Source of the DNA: an uncultured Bacteroidota bacterium
GTDB taxonomy: Bacteria; Bacteroidota; Bacteroidia; Bacteroidales; P3
Direction of reading: 5' to 3'
Assembly: GCA_902774395.1 (NCBI GenBank)
Contig: CACYIK010000001.1
Span: 1 to 64,000 of the forward strand
Length of the DNA: 64,000 nucleotides
Shown piece after piece: positions 1-8,522 of the stretch (the stretch's first letter is position 1; each line of letters starts with the position of its first letter). The translations under genes were made by a program, and so were the position numbers. The notes under the pieces were generated by a model. It was not told where the DNA came from. It ran no database searches and saw only the letters and a list, made by a program, of their open reading frames with translations.

Positions 1-162
1 GTGGACCCGAAGATTCTGGACCCGCGCGACACCTATGGCGACGCTAAGGTGTGGGACGAGAAGGCCCGCGACCTGGCGCAGCGGTTTGTGAAGAACTTCG
101 TGAAGTTTACGCATAACGAGGCGGGAAGAGCCCTTGTGGCCGCGGGGCCCAAGAGCGAATGA
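1..162 (+). CDS. pckA: Phosphoenolpyruvate carboxykinase (ATP), C-terminal fragment
   Basis: The open frame entering from the left edge encodes 53 residues and stops with TGA at 160-162. The peptide contains [18 protein letters not shown] and ends [13 protein letters not shown], which matches the C-terminus of bacterial ATP-dependent PEP carboxykinases (E. coli PckA has DPRDTYAS and ends ALVAAGPKL). The family converts oxaloacetate and ATP to PEP, CO2 and ADP in the cytosol; gut Bacteroidales commonly run it in the CO2-fixing direction during succinate production, but that direction is inference. The catalytic part lies outside the window. A heptamer repeat block begins directly after the stop codon. 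Confidence 0.88.
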   Translation: MDPKILDPRDTYGDAKVWDEKARDLAQRFVKNFVKFTHNEAGRALVAAGPKSE

Positions 163-208
163 GGAATGAGGAGTGATGAGTGATGAATGATGAGTGATGA
201 ATTAGGAA
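163..208. repeat. Short tandem repeats, purine-rich GAGTGATGA type
   Basis: The gap after pckA is filled by degenerate units related to GAGTGAT and GAATGAG. They are the reverse complement of the CATCACT/CATTCCT family seen inside feoB, trmO and lplA. No gene is visible here. Confidence 0.75.
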
Positions 209-227
209 TCAATTGAATTAATTGAAA

Positions 228-1826
228 ATGAAAGCAGGTAGCTGGGAGCGGGTAGCTGGTAGCTGGGAGCGGGTAGCGGTTTGCTGCCGGCTGCTGGCTG
301 CTGGCTTCCGTTGCTGCCGGCTGCCGGCTATCGGCTTATTGCTGATATTTTCATTTTTGAATTGTGTGGAGGCGCAGGGGTATGACTTTGCCGTGCGGAT
401 GGGAACGGGTGACACGCTGTATTTCGAGGTCACGGACCCGGGTGCGCGGAGTGTGAAGGTTGTGGCGCCGCAGATGGAAGGTCCCAACTACTATGCGGGC
501 CATGTGCAGCCCGCGGGGGTGCTGGTCGTTCCCGACCAGGTGAGCTACCGCGGGAAGAGCTATGTGGTGACGGCCGTGGGCGAGCGAGCCTTCTCGGGCT
601 GCAGCCGCATACGCCTGGTGGAGCTGCCGCCGACGGTGGAGCGCATCGAGGACTTTGCCTTCTACGGCTGCAGCGGCATCAACGAGCGGGTGAGGATTGG
701 CGAGAAGGTGAAGCATGTGGGCAGTTCGGCTTTCTATGGCTGCAGTGCGCTGACGGAGGTGAGCTTCGCCGCCGAGGACTGTGCGTTCATGGGCGGCTCG
801 ATAAGCACCACTGCCTTCGGCAACTGCCCGCGCCTAAGGAAGGTGGTGGTCGAGGAGGGCGTGAAGCGTATCCCCGACTATGCTTTCTGCGGGAACGATG
901 TGCTGAAGGACACGCTGGGTCTGCCGCAGACGCTGGAATACATCGGCGACTATGCTTTTGCTTTCTGCAATGCCCTTGCGGGCAGTGTGGTGATTCCCGA
1001 CCGGGTGCGGCGGATAGGCGAATGTGCGTTCCATCAGTGCCACAGCCTGAGGGCTGTGACGATAGGGTCGTCGGTGGCCACGATAGGCGGCCGTGCGTTC
1101 TACCACTGCATCAACCTGAAGAGTGTGAAGGTGAGGGCCTACAACCCTCCCGAGATAGCTATCACCACTTTCTCGAACCTGGCGAAAGGTGTGAAGTTCA
1201 GTGTGCCGTGTGTGAGCAAGGTGCTGTATGAGAAAGACGGCTACTGGAAGAAGCTGGCGCCGTTTAGCGCCGTAGGCAAGTGTACGTTCAGCGTAAAGGC
1301 CGCGCTGGAGAACGGGGCGGCCGGCCTGGTGACGGGCAGCGGCAGCTACCGGTACGGCGACAGCGTGAGGCTTGCCGTCATCTGTGGTGCCGGGTATGCT
1401 TTCACGGGCTGGTCGGACGGCAACAAGGAAAATCCGCGCGTGCTGAAAGCCGACAACAACTACGAGCTGGAGGCGCTGACGGAGAAGATCGGAGAGGCTC
1501 GGGTGGACACTATCTACAGTGTCGACACGGTGTACCGTGACGGCTACCGCATGGTGCACGACACGGTGGATATGTTCGACGTGGTGCGCTCGATCAACGA
1601 GATACCGGAGGTGACATACGACGCCGAGGGCAAGCATCTCGGCTGGTCGTTTCCGAAGACGGAGAAGGTGCTCGCGGTGGCGGTGTACAGCAGCGTAGGG
1701 GAGTGCCTGTATCTGACGGACAGCCGCAGTGGCGGCGTGAGGATGGGCCGCTTCCCGGCGGGGACGTATATTGTGAGGATTGAGACTGTGAAGAGGGTTT
1801 TGCGGCTTCGTCTCTTTAAGAATTAA
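228..1826 (+). CDS. BspA-like leucine-rich repeat surface protein with T9SS-type C-terminus
   Basis: A 532-residue predicted secreted protein. I start it at ATG 228; a TTG at 222 is in frame but less likely. The first ~35 residues are translated repeat DNA (GSWERVAGSWERVAV and a CCRLL-rich stretch); a hydrophobic segment with LLLIFSFLNCVEAQ follows as the probable signal peptide end. Residues about 85-320 carry LRR_5/BspA repeats of the form AFSGCSRIRLVELPPTVERI, recurring as AFYGC, AFCGN, AFHQC and AFYHC. A divergent InlB-like repeat follows (YAFTGWSDGN). The last ~65 residues (VAVYSSVGECLYL, FPAGTYIVRIE) resemble a T9SS type A sorting domain, suggesting export and surface attachment; porQ in this window fits that. 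The stop codon lies in an AAGAATT repeat. BspA-like proteins often act in adhesion; the ligand here is unknown. Confidence 0.8.
   Translation: MKAGSWERVAGSWERVAVCCRLLAAGFRCCRLPAIGLLLIFSFLNCVEAQGYDFAVRMGTGDTLYFEVTDPGARSVKVVAPQMEGPNYYAGHVQPAGVLVVPDQVSYRGKSYVVTAVGERAFSGCSRIRLVELPPTVERIEDFAFYGCSGINERVRIGEKVKHVGSSAFYGCSALTEVSFAAEDCAFMGGSISTTAFGNCPRLRKVVVEEGVKRIPDYAFCGNDVLKDTLGLPQTLEYIGDYAFAFCNALAGSVVIPDRVRRIGECAFHQCHSLRAVTIGSSVATIGGRAFYHCINLKSVKVRAYNPPEIAITTFSNLAKGVKFSVPCVSKVLYEKDGYWKKLAPFSAVGKCTFSVKAALENGAAGLVTGSGSYRYGDSVRLAVICGAGYAFTGWSDGNKENPRVLKADNNYELEALTEKIGEARVDTIYSVDTVYRDGYRMVHDTVDMFDVVRSINEIPEVTYDAEGKHLGWSFPKTEKVLAVAVYSSVGECLYLTDSRSGGVRMGRFPAGTYIVRIETVKRVLRLRLFKN
236..330. repeat. GGTAGCTGGGAGC and CTGCCGGCTGCTGG repeats encoding an N-terminus
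   Basis: Degenerate tandem units GGTAGCTGGGAGC (236-278), then CTGCCGG/CTGCTGG units (284-330), sit inside the start of the BspA-like gene. A related GGTAGCTGGTAGCAGGGAGC lies in the gap after the gene (about 1844-1863). The flanks are roughly inverted: TTGAAAATGAAAGCA at 222-236 faces TTTTCATTTTTGAA near 348-361, so the start codon and signal-peptide region lie within an imperfect inverted repeat. Confidence 0.7.
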
Positions 1827-1910
1827 GAATTAAGAATTAGCGGGTAGCTGGTAGCAGGGAGCACTTTTTAAAATTTAGAATTTAAGAATTAAGAATTAAG
1901 AATAATAAAA
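1817..1910. repeat. AAGAATT heptamer tract
   Basis: Two runs of AAGAATT (about 1817-1840 and 1881-1903) flank a GTAGCTGGTAGCAGGGAGC unit. The first run supplies the final codons and stop of the upstream surface protein. The second ends just before the gcvP start at 1916. I see no recognisable promoter box in the gap. Confidence 0.75.
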
Positions 1911-1915
1911 ACTTT

Positions 1916-4762
1916 ATGAAGAACAATTTTGCCTCGCGCCATAATGGCGTATCGAATCCCGTGGAGGAGCAGAAGATGCTCGACGTTATCGGAGTGAAAA
2001 CGATGGACGAGCTCATCGAGAAGGCTGTGCCCGCCGCCATCCGACTGAAAGAGCCTATGCCCCTGCCGGAAGGAATGAGCGAGTATCAGTTCCTGAACCA
2101 TGTGCGCTCGTTGGCCCAGAAGAACAAGATGTACAAGAGTTACATCGGTATGGGCTACTACGGCACGGTGACTCCCGCCGTCATCATGCGCAACGTCTTT
2201 GAGAATCCCGGCTGGTACACCAGCTACACCCCGTACCAGACGGAAATCTCGCAGGGTCGTCTGGAAGCCCTGATGAACTATCAGACCATGATTGCCAGTA
2301 TGACGGGAATGCCGTTGAGCAACGCCTGTCTGCTCGACGAGGCCACCGCCGCCGGCGAGGCAATGATCATGTTCTACAACAGCCGCTCGCGTCAAGCTGT
2401 GAAAGACGGCATCTGCAAGGTGTTCGTCGACGAGGGCGTGCTGCCCCAGACGTTGGCCGTGATGCAGACCAATGCCGCCCCCCGCGGTATCGAGATCGTC
2501 ACCGGCAAAGCTTGTCAAACGGAACTTGACAACACATACTTCGCCGCCTTCGTGCAGTATCCCAACCAGTTTGGTGAGGCCCAGGATTGGACGGGCTTCA
2601 TCAGCAAATGCCACGAGAAGGGCATCTTCGTCTGTATGGCCACGGACTTGATGGCGTTGGCCCTGATGAAGACTCCGGGCGAGATGGGTGCCGACTGTGC
2701 CGTGGGTAACGCCCAGCGCTTCGGTCTGCCGATGGGCTTCGGCGGTCCCCATGCCGGCTTCTTCGCCTTCACCGAGACTTTCAAACGCGCTTTCCCCGGC
2801 CGTATCATCGGCTGGAGTGTCGATGCCAAAGGCAACCCCGCCCTGCGAATGGCCCTGGGAATGCGTGAGCAGCACATCAAGAGAGACAAAGCCACCTCTA
2901 ATATCTGCACTTCGGCCGCATTGGTGGCCAACATGAGCGGCTTCTACGCCATCTGGCACGGACCCGAAGGCATCAAGGAGATTGCCGTCCGCATCTGCGC
3001 CCGTGCCCACCGTCTGGCCCAGGAGCTGGAGCAGTATGGCTACAAGCAGCACAACAAGGTGTACTTCGACACGCTGGCCCTGCAGTGCCCCGTGCCCACC
3101 GCCAAGGTGAAGGAGGTGGCCCTGAAGCACGAGATCAACTTCCGCTACATCTGTGACGAGTGCATCGGCATCAGCATCGACGAGACCACCGAGAAGAGCG
3201 ACCTCGACGCCATTGTGGCCTGCCTGGCTGAAGCTGCTGGCAAGAAAGCCGCCGCCATTGAGTGCAAGGGCTGCTGCTGCCAGTTTGCCGACGAGGCTAT
3301 CCCCGCCGAGCTGAAACGTGGTGGTGCTTTCCTCACGCAGAAGATTTTCAACCGTTTCCACGACGAGACCTCGATGATGCGCTACATCAAGATGCTCGAG
3401 GAAAAAGACCTCAGCCTGAACCGCGCAATGATACCGCTGGGCAGCTGCACCATGAAGCTCAATGCCGCTGCCGAGATGATGCCGCTGAGCTGGAGCAAGT
3501 TCGCCGGCATGCATCCCTTCGTGCCCGCCGACCAGGCTCAGGGATACCTCGAGATGATCAAGGACATCGAGAAGTGGCTCTCTGTCGTCACCGGCTTCGC
3601 CGGCTGCTCGCTGCAGCCCAACTCGGGTGCTTTCGGCGAGTATAGCGGCCTGACGGTTATCCGCAACTACCACATCGCCAACGGCCAGCCGCAGCGCAAC
3701 GTCTGCCTCATCCCCGCCAGTGCCCACGGCACCAACCCCGCCTCTGCCGCTAAAGCCGGTATGACGGTGGTCGTGGTGAAGTGCAACGACAAGGGCGATG
3801 TCGACATCGACGACCTGAAGGCCAAAGCCGAGCAGTACAAGGAGACCCTCAGTTGCCTGATGATCACCTATCCGTCGACCCACGGAGCTTTCGAAGAGGG
3901 CATCCTCGAGATCATCAACATCATCCACAGTGTGGGCGCCCTCGTCTATATGGACGGTGCCAACATGAACGCCCAGGTGGGTCTCACCAGCCCCGGTCAC
4001 ATGGGTGCCGATGTGTGCCACCTGAACCTCCACAAGACCTTTGCAATGCCTCACGGCGGTGGCGGTCCCGGCGTTGGTCCCATCTGTGTCAGCCAGAAGC
4101 TCGTCGACTTCCTGCCCACGCATCCCGTGGTCGAGGTCGGTGGCAAGAAAGGCAACACTATGGCTGCCGCCCCCTATGGCAGCGCCTACCTTCTGCCCAT
4201 CACCTACGGCTACCTGCTGATGCTTGGTGGCGAGGGTCTGACGGATGTCACCAAACATGCTATTCTCAACGCCAACTACCTCCGTGCCCGCCTGCAGAAG
4301 TACTACAAGATTCTCTACACCAACAAGAACGGCATGTGTGGTCACGAGATGATTGTCGACTTTAACGAGTTCAGCCTGAAGGTCGGTGTCGGCGATATCG
4401 CCAAACGTCTGATGGACTATGGCTTCCACGCTCCCACCGTGGCCTTCCCGGTGCACAACACCCTCATGGTGGAGCCCACCGAGAGTGAACCGCTGAGCGA
4501 GATGGATCGCTTCTGCGACGCTATGATCGCTATCCGTCAGGAGATTGACGACATTATGACCGGCAAGAGTGACGAGAAGAACAACCCCATCGCCAACGCT
4601 CCCCACACCATGCAGGTGGTCTGCGCCGACGAGTGGACCCTCCCGTACAGCCGTCAGAAAGCCGCCTTCCCGCAGCCGCACTGCGAGAAATACTGGCCCA
4701 CCATCAGCAAGATTGACGACGCCTATGGCGACCGCAATCTGCAGGCTGTCTGGGCAGAATAA
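1916..4762 (+). CDS. gcvP: Glycine dehydrogenase (decarboxylating), P-protein
   Basis: A 948-residue single-chain P-protein of the glycine cleavage system, the usual length for the fused homodimeric type. With PLP it decarboxylates glycine and passes the aminomethyl group to the lipoyl arm of the H-protein. The N-terminal half has EKMGYYGT-like text (GMGYYGTVTPAV), the C-terminal half SAHGTNPASA. The PLP lysine is K707 in HLNLHKTFAMPHGGGGPG, followed by the glycine-rich loop. The H-protein gene (13465-13842) and a lipoate ligase (10840-11862) are in the window but not adjacent; gcvT is absent. A strong bidirectional terminator follows. Translation is GC-rich and typical of a well-expressed housekeeping gene. 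Confidence 0.97.
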   Translation: MKNNFASRHNGVSNPVEEQKMLDVIGVKTMDELIEKAVPAAIRLKEPMPLPEGMSEYQFLNHVRSLAQKNKMYKSYIGMGYYGTVTPAVIMRNVFENPGWYTSYTPYQTEISQGRLEALMNYQTMIASMTGMPLSNACLLDEATAAGEAMIMFYNSRSRQAVKDGICKVFVDEGVLPQTLAVMQTNAAPRGIEIVTGKACQTELDNTYFAAFVQYPNQFGEAQDWTGFISKCHEKGIFVCMATDLMALALMKTPGEMGADCAVGNAQRFGLPMGFGGPHAGFFAFTETFKRAFPGRIIGWSVDAKGNPALRMALGMREQHIKRDKATSNICTSAALVANMSGFYAIWHGPEGIKEIAVRICARAHRLAQELEQYGYKQHNKVYFDTLALQCPVPTAKVKEVALKHEINFRYICDECIGISIDETTEKSDLDAIVACLAEAAGKKAAAIECKGCCCQFADEAIPAELKRGGAFLTQKIFNRFHDETSMMRYIKMLEEKDLSLNRAMIPLGSCTMKLNAAAEMMPLSWSKFAGMHPFVPADQAQGYLEMIKDIEKWLSVVTGFAGCSLQPNSGAFGEYSGLTVIRNYHIANGQPQRNVCLIPASAHGTNPASAAKAGMTVVVVKCNDKGDVDIDDLKAKAEQYKETLSCLMITYPSTHGAFEEGILEIINIIHSVGALVYMDGANMNAQVGLTSPGHMGADVCHLNLHKTFAMPHGGGGPGVGPICVSQKLVDFLPTHPVVEVGGKKGNTMAAAPYGSAYLLPITYGYLLMLGGEGLTDVTKHAILNANYLRARLQKYYKILYTNKNGMCGHEMIVDFNEFSLKVGVGDIAKRLMDYGFHAPTVAFPVHNTLMVEPTESEPLSEMDRFCDAMIAIRQEIDDIMTGKSDEKNNPIANAPHTMQVVCADEWTLPYSRQKAAFPQPHCEKYWPTISKIDDAYGDRNLQAVWAE

Positions 4763-4786
4763 TGTCCACGGACAGAAACAAAAAAA

Positions 4787-4814
4787 GCCCCGAAAGCTGA
4801 GTTGCTTTCGGGGC
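4787..4814. terminator. Bidirectional rho-independent terminator between gcvP and the histidine kinase gene
   Basis: A perfect 11-bp stem (GCCCCGAAAGC / GCTTTCGGGGC) with loop TGAGTT. It has an A-run on the left and a T-rich stretch on the right, so it can end both convergent transcripts. Confidence 0.9.
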
Positions 4815-4820
4815 TTTCCT

Positions 4821-6305
4821 TTATTTCTTCTTCAGTTCGATGCGGAAGGCGGAACCTTGTCCGGGGATGGAATACTTCAGGAAGAGACGTCCGCGGTGGT
4901 ATTGGTTGATGATGCGCCGGGCCAGCGGCAGGCCGAGTCCCCATCCGCGCGACTTGGTGGTGAAGCCGGAGTCGAAGATTTTGCGCTGGATGGCTTTGCT
5001 CATACCGCGTCCGGTGTCGCTGACGTCGATGTAGATTCTTCGAGCGTCCTGAGAGGCGACGATGGAAATGGTACCGGCCCCCTCCATTGCGTCGATAGCA
5101 TTTTTACACAGATTCTCGATGACCCACTCGAAGAGGTATCGGTTGAGCGGGGCGAAGAAGTCCTCCTCGGGGAAGGAAACGTTGAACTTCACCTTCTTGG
5201 GGACGCGGCTCTGGAGGTAGGTGACGGCGTTGTCGACCACCTCTTTCACGTTCTCCTCTTTCAGTTCCGGCACGGAGCCAATCTTGGAGAAGCGGTGGGT
5301 GATGGTCTCGAGCCGTTGGAGATCTTTGCTGACCTCCTGAGCATAGGTGTCGGAGAACTCCTTGCCCTTGAGGTACTCGATCCAGCCGGTGAGTGACGAG
5401 ATGGGGGTGCCGAGTTGGTGGGCGGTCTCTTTGGCCAGTCCTACCCAGATGCGGTTCTGCTCCATCCGTCGGGTGGTGCGGAACATATAGTATGCTGCGG
5501 CCACCAGCACGATGCCGATGAAGAGGTAGAAGAGCGGTACCCAGCTCAGTGCGTCGAGCAGGCGGGAGTTCTCGTAGAAGACATAGGCCACACCGCCGTC
5601 AGGCAGGGTGATCTCTATCGGGTCGTTCTCGCTGCGCATCTCATTGAGTCGTCGGTGGAGCTTCTCTTTGGTGTCCACCTCGTGTTCGTCGATGTTGCCT
5701 TTGGCCAGCATCTCGCATTGGCTGCTGTCGACAATCACGACGGGCACAATCACGGAGTTGTTGGTGATGTCTGCCAGGAAAGAGCGTGTGAAGCCGGTGA
5801 GTACGTGGCGCAGCTGGGTGAAATATTGCGACTCCTTATAGTAGAGCCGCATAGGCATACCCCAGAGTTTGTAGTCGAAAGGAGGATTCTGGGAGAAATC
5901 TTCCAGCAGAGCGCCTTCGAGTTTCTGTCCGGCGAGTTCCTGCGGGACGGTGATGATAGAATCTTTGGCGGTAGTGATGATGATGGGAGTCTTTGCGCTG
6001 TCGACGACATAGTTGATATAGGCCAGACTGAATCTCAGGTCGACCGACTGGTCGGGGTCGTTGAACGACTGCAGGATGTCGGTATAGAGCCTCATCTTGC
6101 GGTGTTCGTCAATCATAGCCTGCTCGAAGAACTCTTGTGTGACTTCGGCGATACCGTTGCGCTGGGCGATAGCATTGGCCCAGAGCCTAATTTTGGCCTC
6201 TTCGGACTCTTTCACCTGTCGGGCTACCGTCTCCACCTGCCAGAGGGCGAAGAGGGCGAGCATGATGGAGAGGCCGAGAAGTATCAGTTTCAGCTTATTT
6301 TTCAT
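4821..6305 (-). CDS. Membrane sensor histidine kinase
   Basis: A 494-residue two-component sensor kinase. Transmembrane segment 1 spans about residues 7-24, an extracytoplasmic sensor region about 25-250, and transmembrane segment 2 about 253-275. The H-box is KETAHQLGTPISSL with the phospho-accepting H296. The N-box is ENLCKNAIDAM (398-407), the G1 box DTGRGM (430-435), the F-box IFDSGFTT, and the G2 box GWGLGLPLARRI. I see no HAMP domain: the H-box begins about 15 residues after the membrane. It is the last gene of a minus-strand operon with tpiA and the FtsX-like permease and overlaps the permease by 11 bases. No response regulator is adjacent, so its partner is unknown. The sensor region resembles no ligand-binding fold I can name. 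Confidence 0.9.
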   Translation of the reverse strand: MKNKLKLILLGLSIMLALFALWQVETVARQVKESEEAKIRLWANAIAQRNGIAEVTQEFFEQAMIDEHRKMRLYTDILQSFNDPDQSVDLRFSLAYINYVVDSAKTPIIITTAKDSIITVPQELAGQKLEGALLEDFSQNPPFDYKLWGMPMRLYYKESQYFTQLRHVLTGFTRSFLADITNNSVIVPVVIVDSSQCEMLAKGNIDEHEVDTKEKLHRRLNEMRSENDPIEITLPDGGVAYVFYENSRLLDALSWVPLFYLFIGIVLVAAAYYMFRTTRRMEQNRIWVGLAKETAHQLGTPISSLTGWIEYLKGKEFSDTYAQEVSKDLQRLETITHRFSKIGSVPELKEENVKEVVDNAVTYLQSRVPKKVKFNVSFPEEDFFAPLNRYLFEWVIENLCKNAIDAMEGAGTISIVASQDARRIYIDVSDTGRGMSKAIQRKIFDSGFTTKSRGWGLGLPLARRIINQYHRGRLFLKYSIPGQGSAFRIELKKK

Positions 6306-7536
6306 TTCTCATAGTTTTTGCAGGACTGATTTTCGCGATATATCCCGCAGGCAGCAGTAGTGCCGCCATGCAGACCAGCAGAGTGCCGGCGCTGATGAAG
6401 ATGAATATCATGGGGTCGATATCGACGGGCACATGTTCCATGTGGTAGCTCTCGGCATCCAGTTTGAGGATTTTCCAGTGATGCTGAGCGGCACACAGTG
6501 CATAGGCCACGATATCACCGATGAGAATGCCTTCGAGCACCAGTCGCAGAGCTTTGAGCATGAAGATTTGTCGTACCGACTGGTTGGTGGCGCCGAGGGC
6601 TTTCAGCAGACCTATGGTACGGCCTTTCTCGAAAATCATGATAAGCAGAGCCGACACGATGGCTATCGCACAAACGATACCCATGATGGCGAGGATGAGG
6701 TTGATGTTGCTGTCGAGCAGATCCAGCCAGGCGAAGAGGGGAGGGTGGCTTTCTTTTACGGTGACGATGTTGAGGTAGTAGGGGAGAGTCATCAGTACGC
6801 CAGAGGCGATGTAGTCCAGATTGTCGAAATTGTCGACCAGCAGTTCGTAGCCACCGATGAGAGTGTCTTCCCAGCCGTTGAGGCGTTGCACCTGGCTTAG
6901 TGAGCCGATGACATAGAGTTCGTCCATCTCCGTAAGGTCGGTGTTGTAGATGCCGCTGACGGAGAAGGCCCGTGCGCGGTATCTGTCGCCTTCCCAGAAA
7001 TAGCATCTCATCTTTCCGCCCACAGGGATGTTCAGTCGTCGGGAGATGGTGCTGGAAATCAGCACTTCATTGTCTGGGTTCTGGGCGTCGTTCCCTGTCC
7101 GCCAGGCGGGCAGGCGTCCTTCGACAAGGGTTTCAGAAAAGAAGGTTGTGTCGAAATTGTTGCTGAGTCCACGGAGGATGATGCCGTAGATTTGCTCTTC
7201 GGTCTTTGCCATTCCTCCTTTTGTGGCGAAGCATTGTACTTGGCGGACCCCAGGCACTGCCGCCATCTGGGCGATGAGGGAGTCGTCTAGTGTTACAGGC
7301 GTTTCCTGATAGTTGGCATTGCTGGCGAAGTTGCTCACGGTGAGGTGGCTGCCGAAGCCCGACACCTTCTCCCGGATGTCGTCTTGAAACCCACGTAGCA
7401 CGCTCACGGCCATAATCATCACCACTACGCCCAGTGCGATGCTGGCTACTGCAACAACCGACAGGGGCCCCGAAAAGCCCCCGCCGTTTTTGCTATGCGG
7501 CATAAACCGCTCTGCGATAAATCGCTCGAATCTCAT
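6295..7536 (-). CDS. ABC transporter permease, LolC/LolE (FtsX) family
   Basis: A 413-residue inner-membrane permease. One N-terminal transmembrane helix (about 27-47, LSVVAVASIALGVVVMIMAV), a large periplasmic domain (about 50-270) and three C-terminal helices (about 275-300, 325-350, 375-400) give the LolCDE/FtsX layout. The C-terminal FtsX motif reads IFEKGRTIGLLKALGATNQSVRQIFM, typical of lipoprotein-releasing permeases. The family uses a LolD-type ATPase to lift lipoproteins from the inner membrane; no ATPase gene is nearby, which is common in Bacteroidota. It lies one base after tpiA and overlaps the histidine kinase gene, so the three are probably co-transcribed. Confidence 0.88.
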   Translation of the reverse strand: MRFERFIAERFMPHSKNGGGFSGPLSVVAVASIALGVVVMIMAVSVLRGFQDDIREKVSGFGSHLTVSNFASNANYQETPVTLDDSLIAQMAAVPGVRQVQCFATKGGMAKTEEQIYGIILRGLSNNFDTTFFSETLVEGRLPAWRTGNDAQNPDNEVLISSTISRRLNIPVGGKMRCYFWEGDRYRARAFSVSGIYNTDLTEMDELYVIGSLSQVQRLNGWEDTLIGGYELLVDNFDNLDYIASGVLMTLPYYLNIVTVKESHPPLFAWLDLLDSNINLILAIMGIVCAIAIVSALLIMIFEKGRTIGLLKALGATNQSVRQIFMLKALRLVLEGILIGDIVAYALCAAQHHWKILKLDAESYHMEHVPVDIDPMIFIFISAGTLLVCMAALLLPAGYIAKISPAKTMRNEK

Positions 7537-7537
7537 T

Positions 7538-8299
7538 TTAGAAACTCATTGCAATGGCAATGAAATCGTCGGCCTTGAGAGAGGCACCGCCGATAAGGCC
7601 GCCGTCGACATCGGCGTTGGCGAAGAGCTCCTTGGCGTTGCTGGGCTTGCAGCTACCGCCATACAGGATGCTGATTTCGTCGGCCAACTCTTTGCCGTAT
7701 TTCTCGGTCAGCAGGGTGCGGATGAAGTGGTGGATCTCTTGTGCCTGCTCGGGAGTGGCGGTTTTGCCGGTGCCGATAGCCCAGACGGGCTCATAAGCAA
7801 TGACGACTTCTTTCATCTGTTCGGCGGTGAGATGGAAGAGGCCTTCCTCCACTTGCTGCTTTACCACATCGAATTGGCGGTTGGCTTCACGCTCCTCGAG
7901 GACCTCGCCGACACAGACGATGGGCTTCAGACCGTGTTTCAGAAGCTGGTTGACTTTGGCGGCGACAGTGGCGTTGGTCTCGCCATAGTAAGCGCGGCGC
8001 TCGGAGTGACCGACGATGCAGTAGTCAATCTCCATGCTCTCGAGCATCTCGGCACTGACCTCGCCGGTATATGCGCCCTTCTCCTGGTCGCTCACATTCT
8101 GTGCGCCCACCATGAAGTAGCTGTCGTTGGCATAGTCACTGGTCATCTCAAGGTAGGGGAACGGCGGACAGACGATGAGTTGGGTGTCACGAGGGAGCTC
8201 TTTCTCTTCGAGAATCTCCATGATACCGTTGACGAGTTCATCGGCTTCGTTGAAGTTGCAGTTCATCTTCCAGTTACCGGCGACAATATGTTTTCTCAT
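7538..8299 (-). CDS. tpiA: Triosephosphate isomerase
   Basis: A 253-residue TIM-barrel enzyme interconverting dihydroxyacetone phosphate and glyceraldehyde 3-phosphate. Catalytic residues are visible: K11 in GNWKMN, H98 in IVGHSERR and E170 in AYEPVWAIGTGK. The phosphate-binding loop AIGTGKTA and the late ILYGGS motif are intact. Length is normal. It is first of the minus-strand operon with the FtsX-like permease (one-base gap) and the histidine kinase. Confidence 0.98.
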   Translation of the reverse strand: MRKHIVAGNWKMNCNFNEADELVNGIMEILEEKELPRDTQLIVCPPFPYLEMTSDYANDSYFMVGAQNVSDQEKGAYTGEVSAEMLESMEIDYCIVGHSERRAYYGETNATVAAKVNQLLKHGLKPIVCVGEVLEEREANRQFDVVKQQVEEGLFHLTAEQMKEVVIAYEPVWAIGTGKTATPEQAQEIHHFIRTLLTEKYGKELADEISILYGGSCKPSNAKELFANADVDGGLIGGASLKADDFIAIAMSF

Positions 8300-8310
8300 A
8301 ATAAGGTTGT

Positions 8311-8343
8311 TTTTATTGGTTAATGTTTTTATTGGTTAAAATT
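8311..8343. repeat. Direct repeat upstream of tpiA
   Basis: Two copies of TTTTTATTGGTTAA, separated by a few bases, lie in the 5' region of tpiA on the minus strand. They may affect its leader; nothing more can be said. Confidence 0.5.
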
Positions 8344-8434
8344 AAATCAATAACGGATAGGCTTGCTTTTTATTATGTTACATTAGAAAAAATATTACAA
8401 GACAAATACTCTATGGTATGTCATTTTTTTTTTA

Positions 8435-8443
8435 TATATTTGC
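8435..8443 (+). promoter_or_regulatory. Bacteroidota-type -7 box (TATATTTGC) for kamA
   Basis: TATATTTGC matches the TAnnTTTG -7 element of the Bacteroidota primary sigma factor and sits about 80 bases upstream of the kamA start. Confidence 0.7.
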
Positions 8444-8522
8444 ATCGTCAATATTGTGGGCAAGAATGTCTAACGGATTGATTATTATGTTGAGAAATAA
8501 GTAAATAAGAATATTTATCACT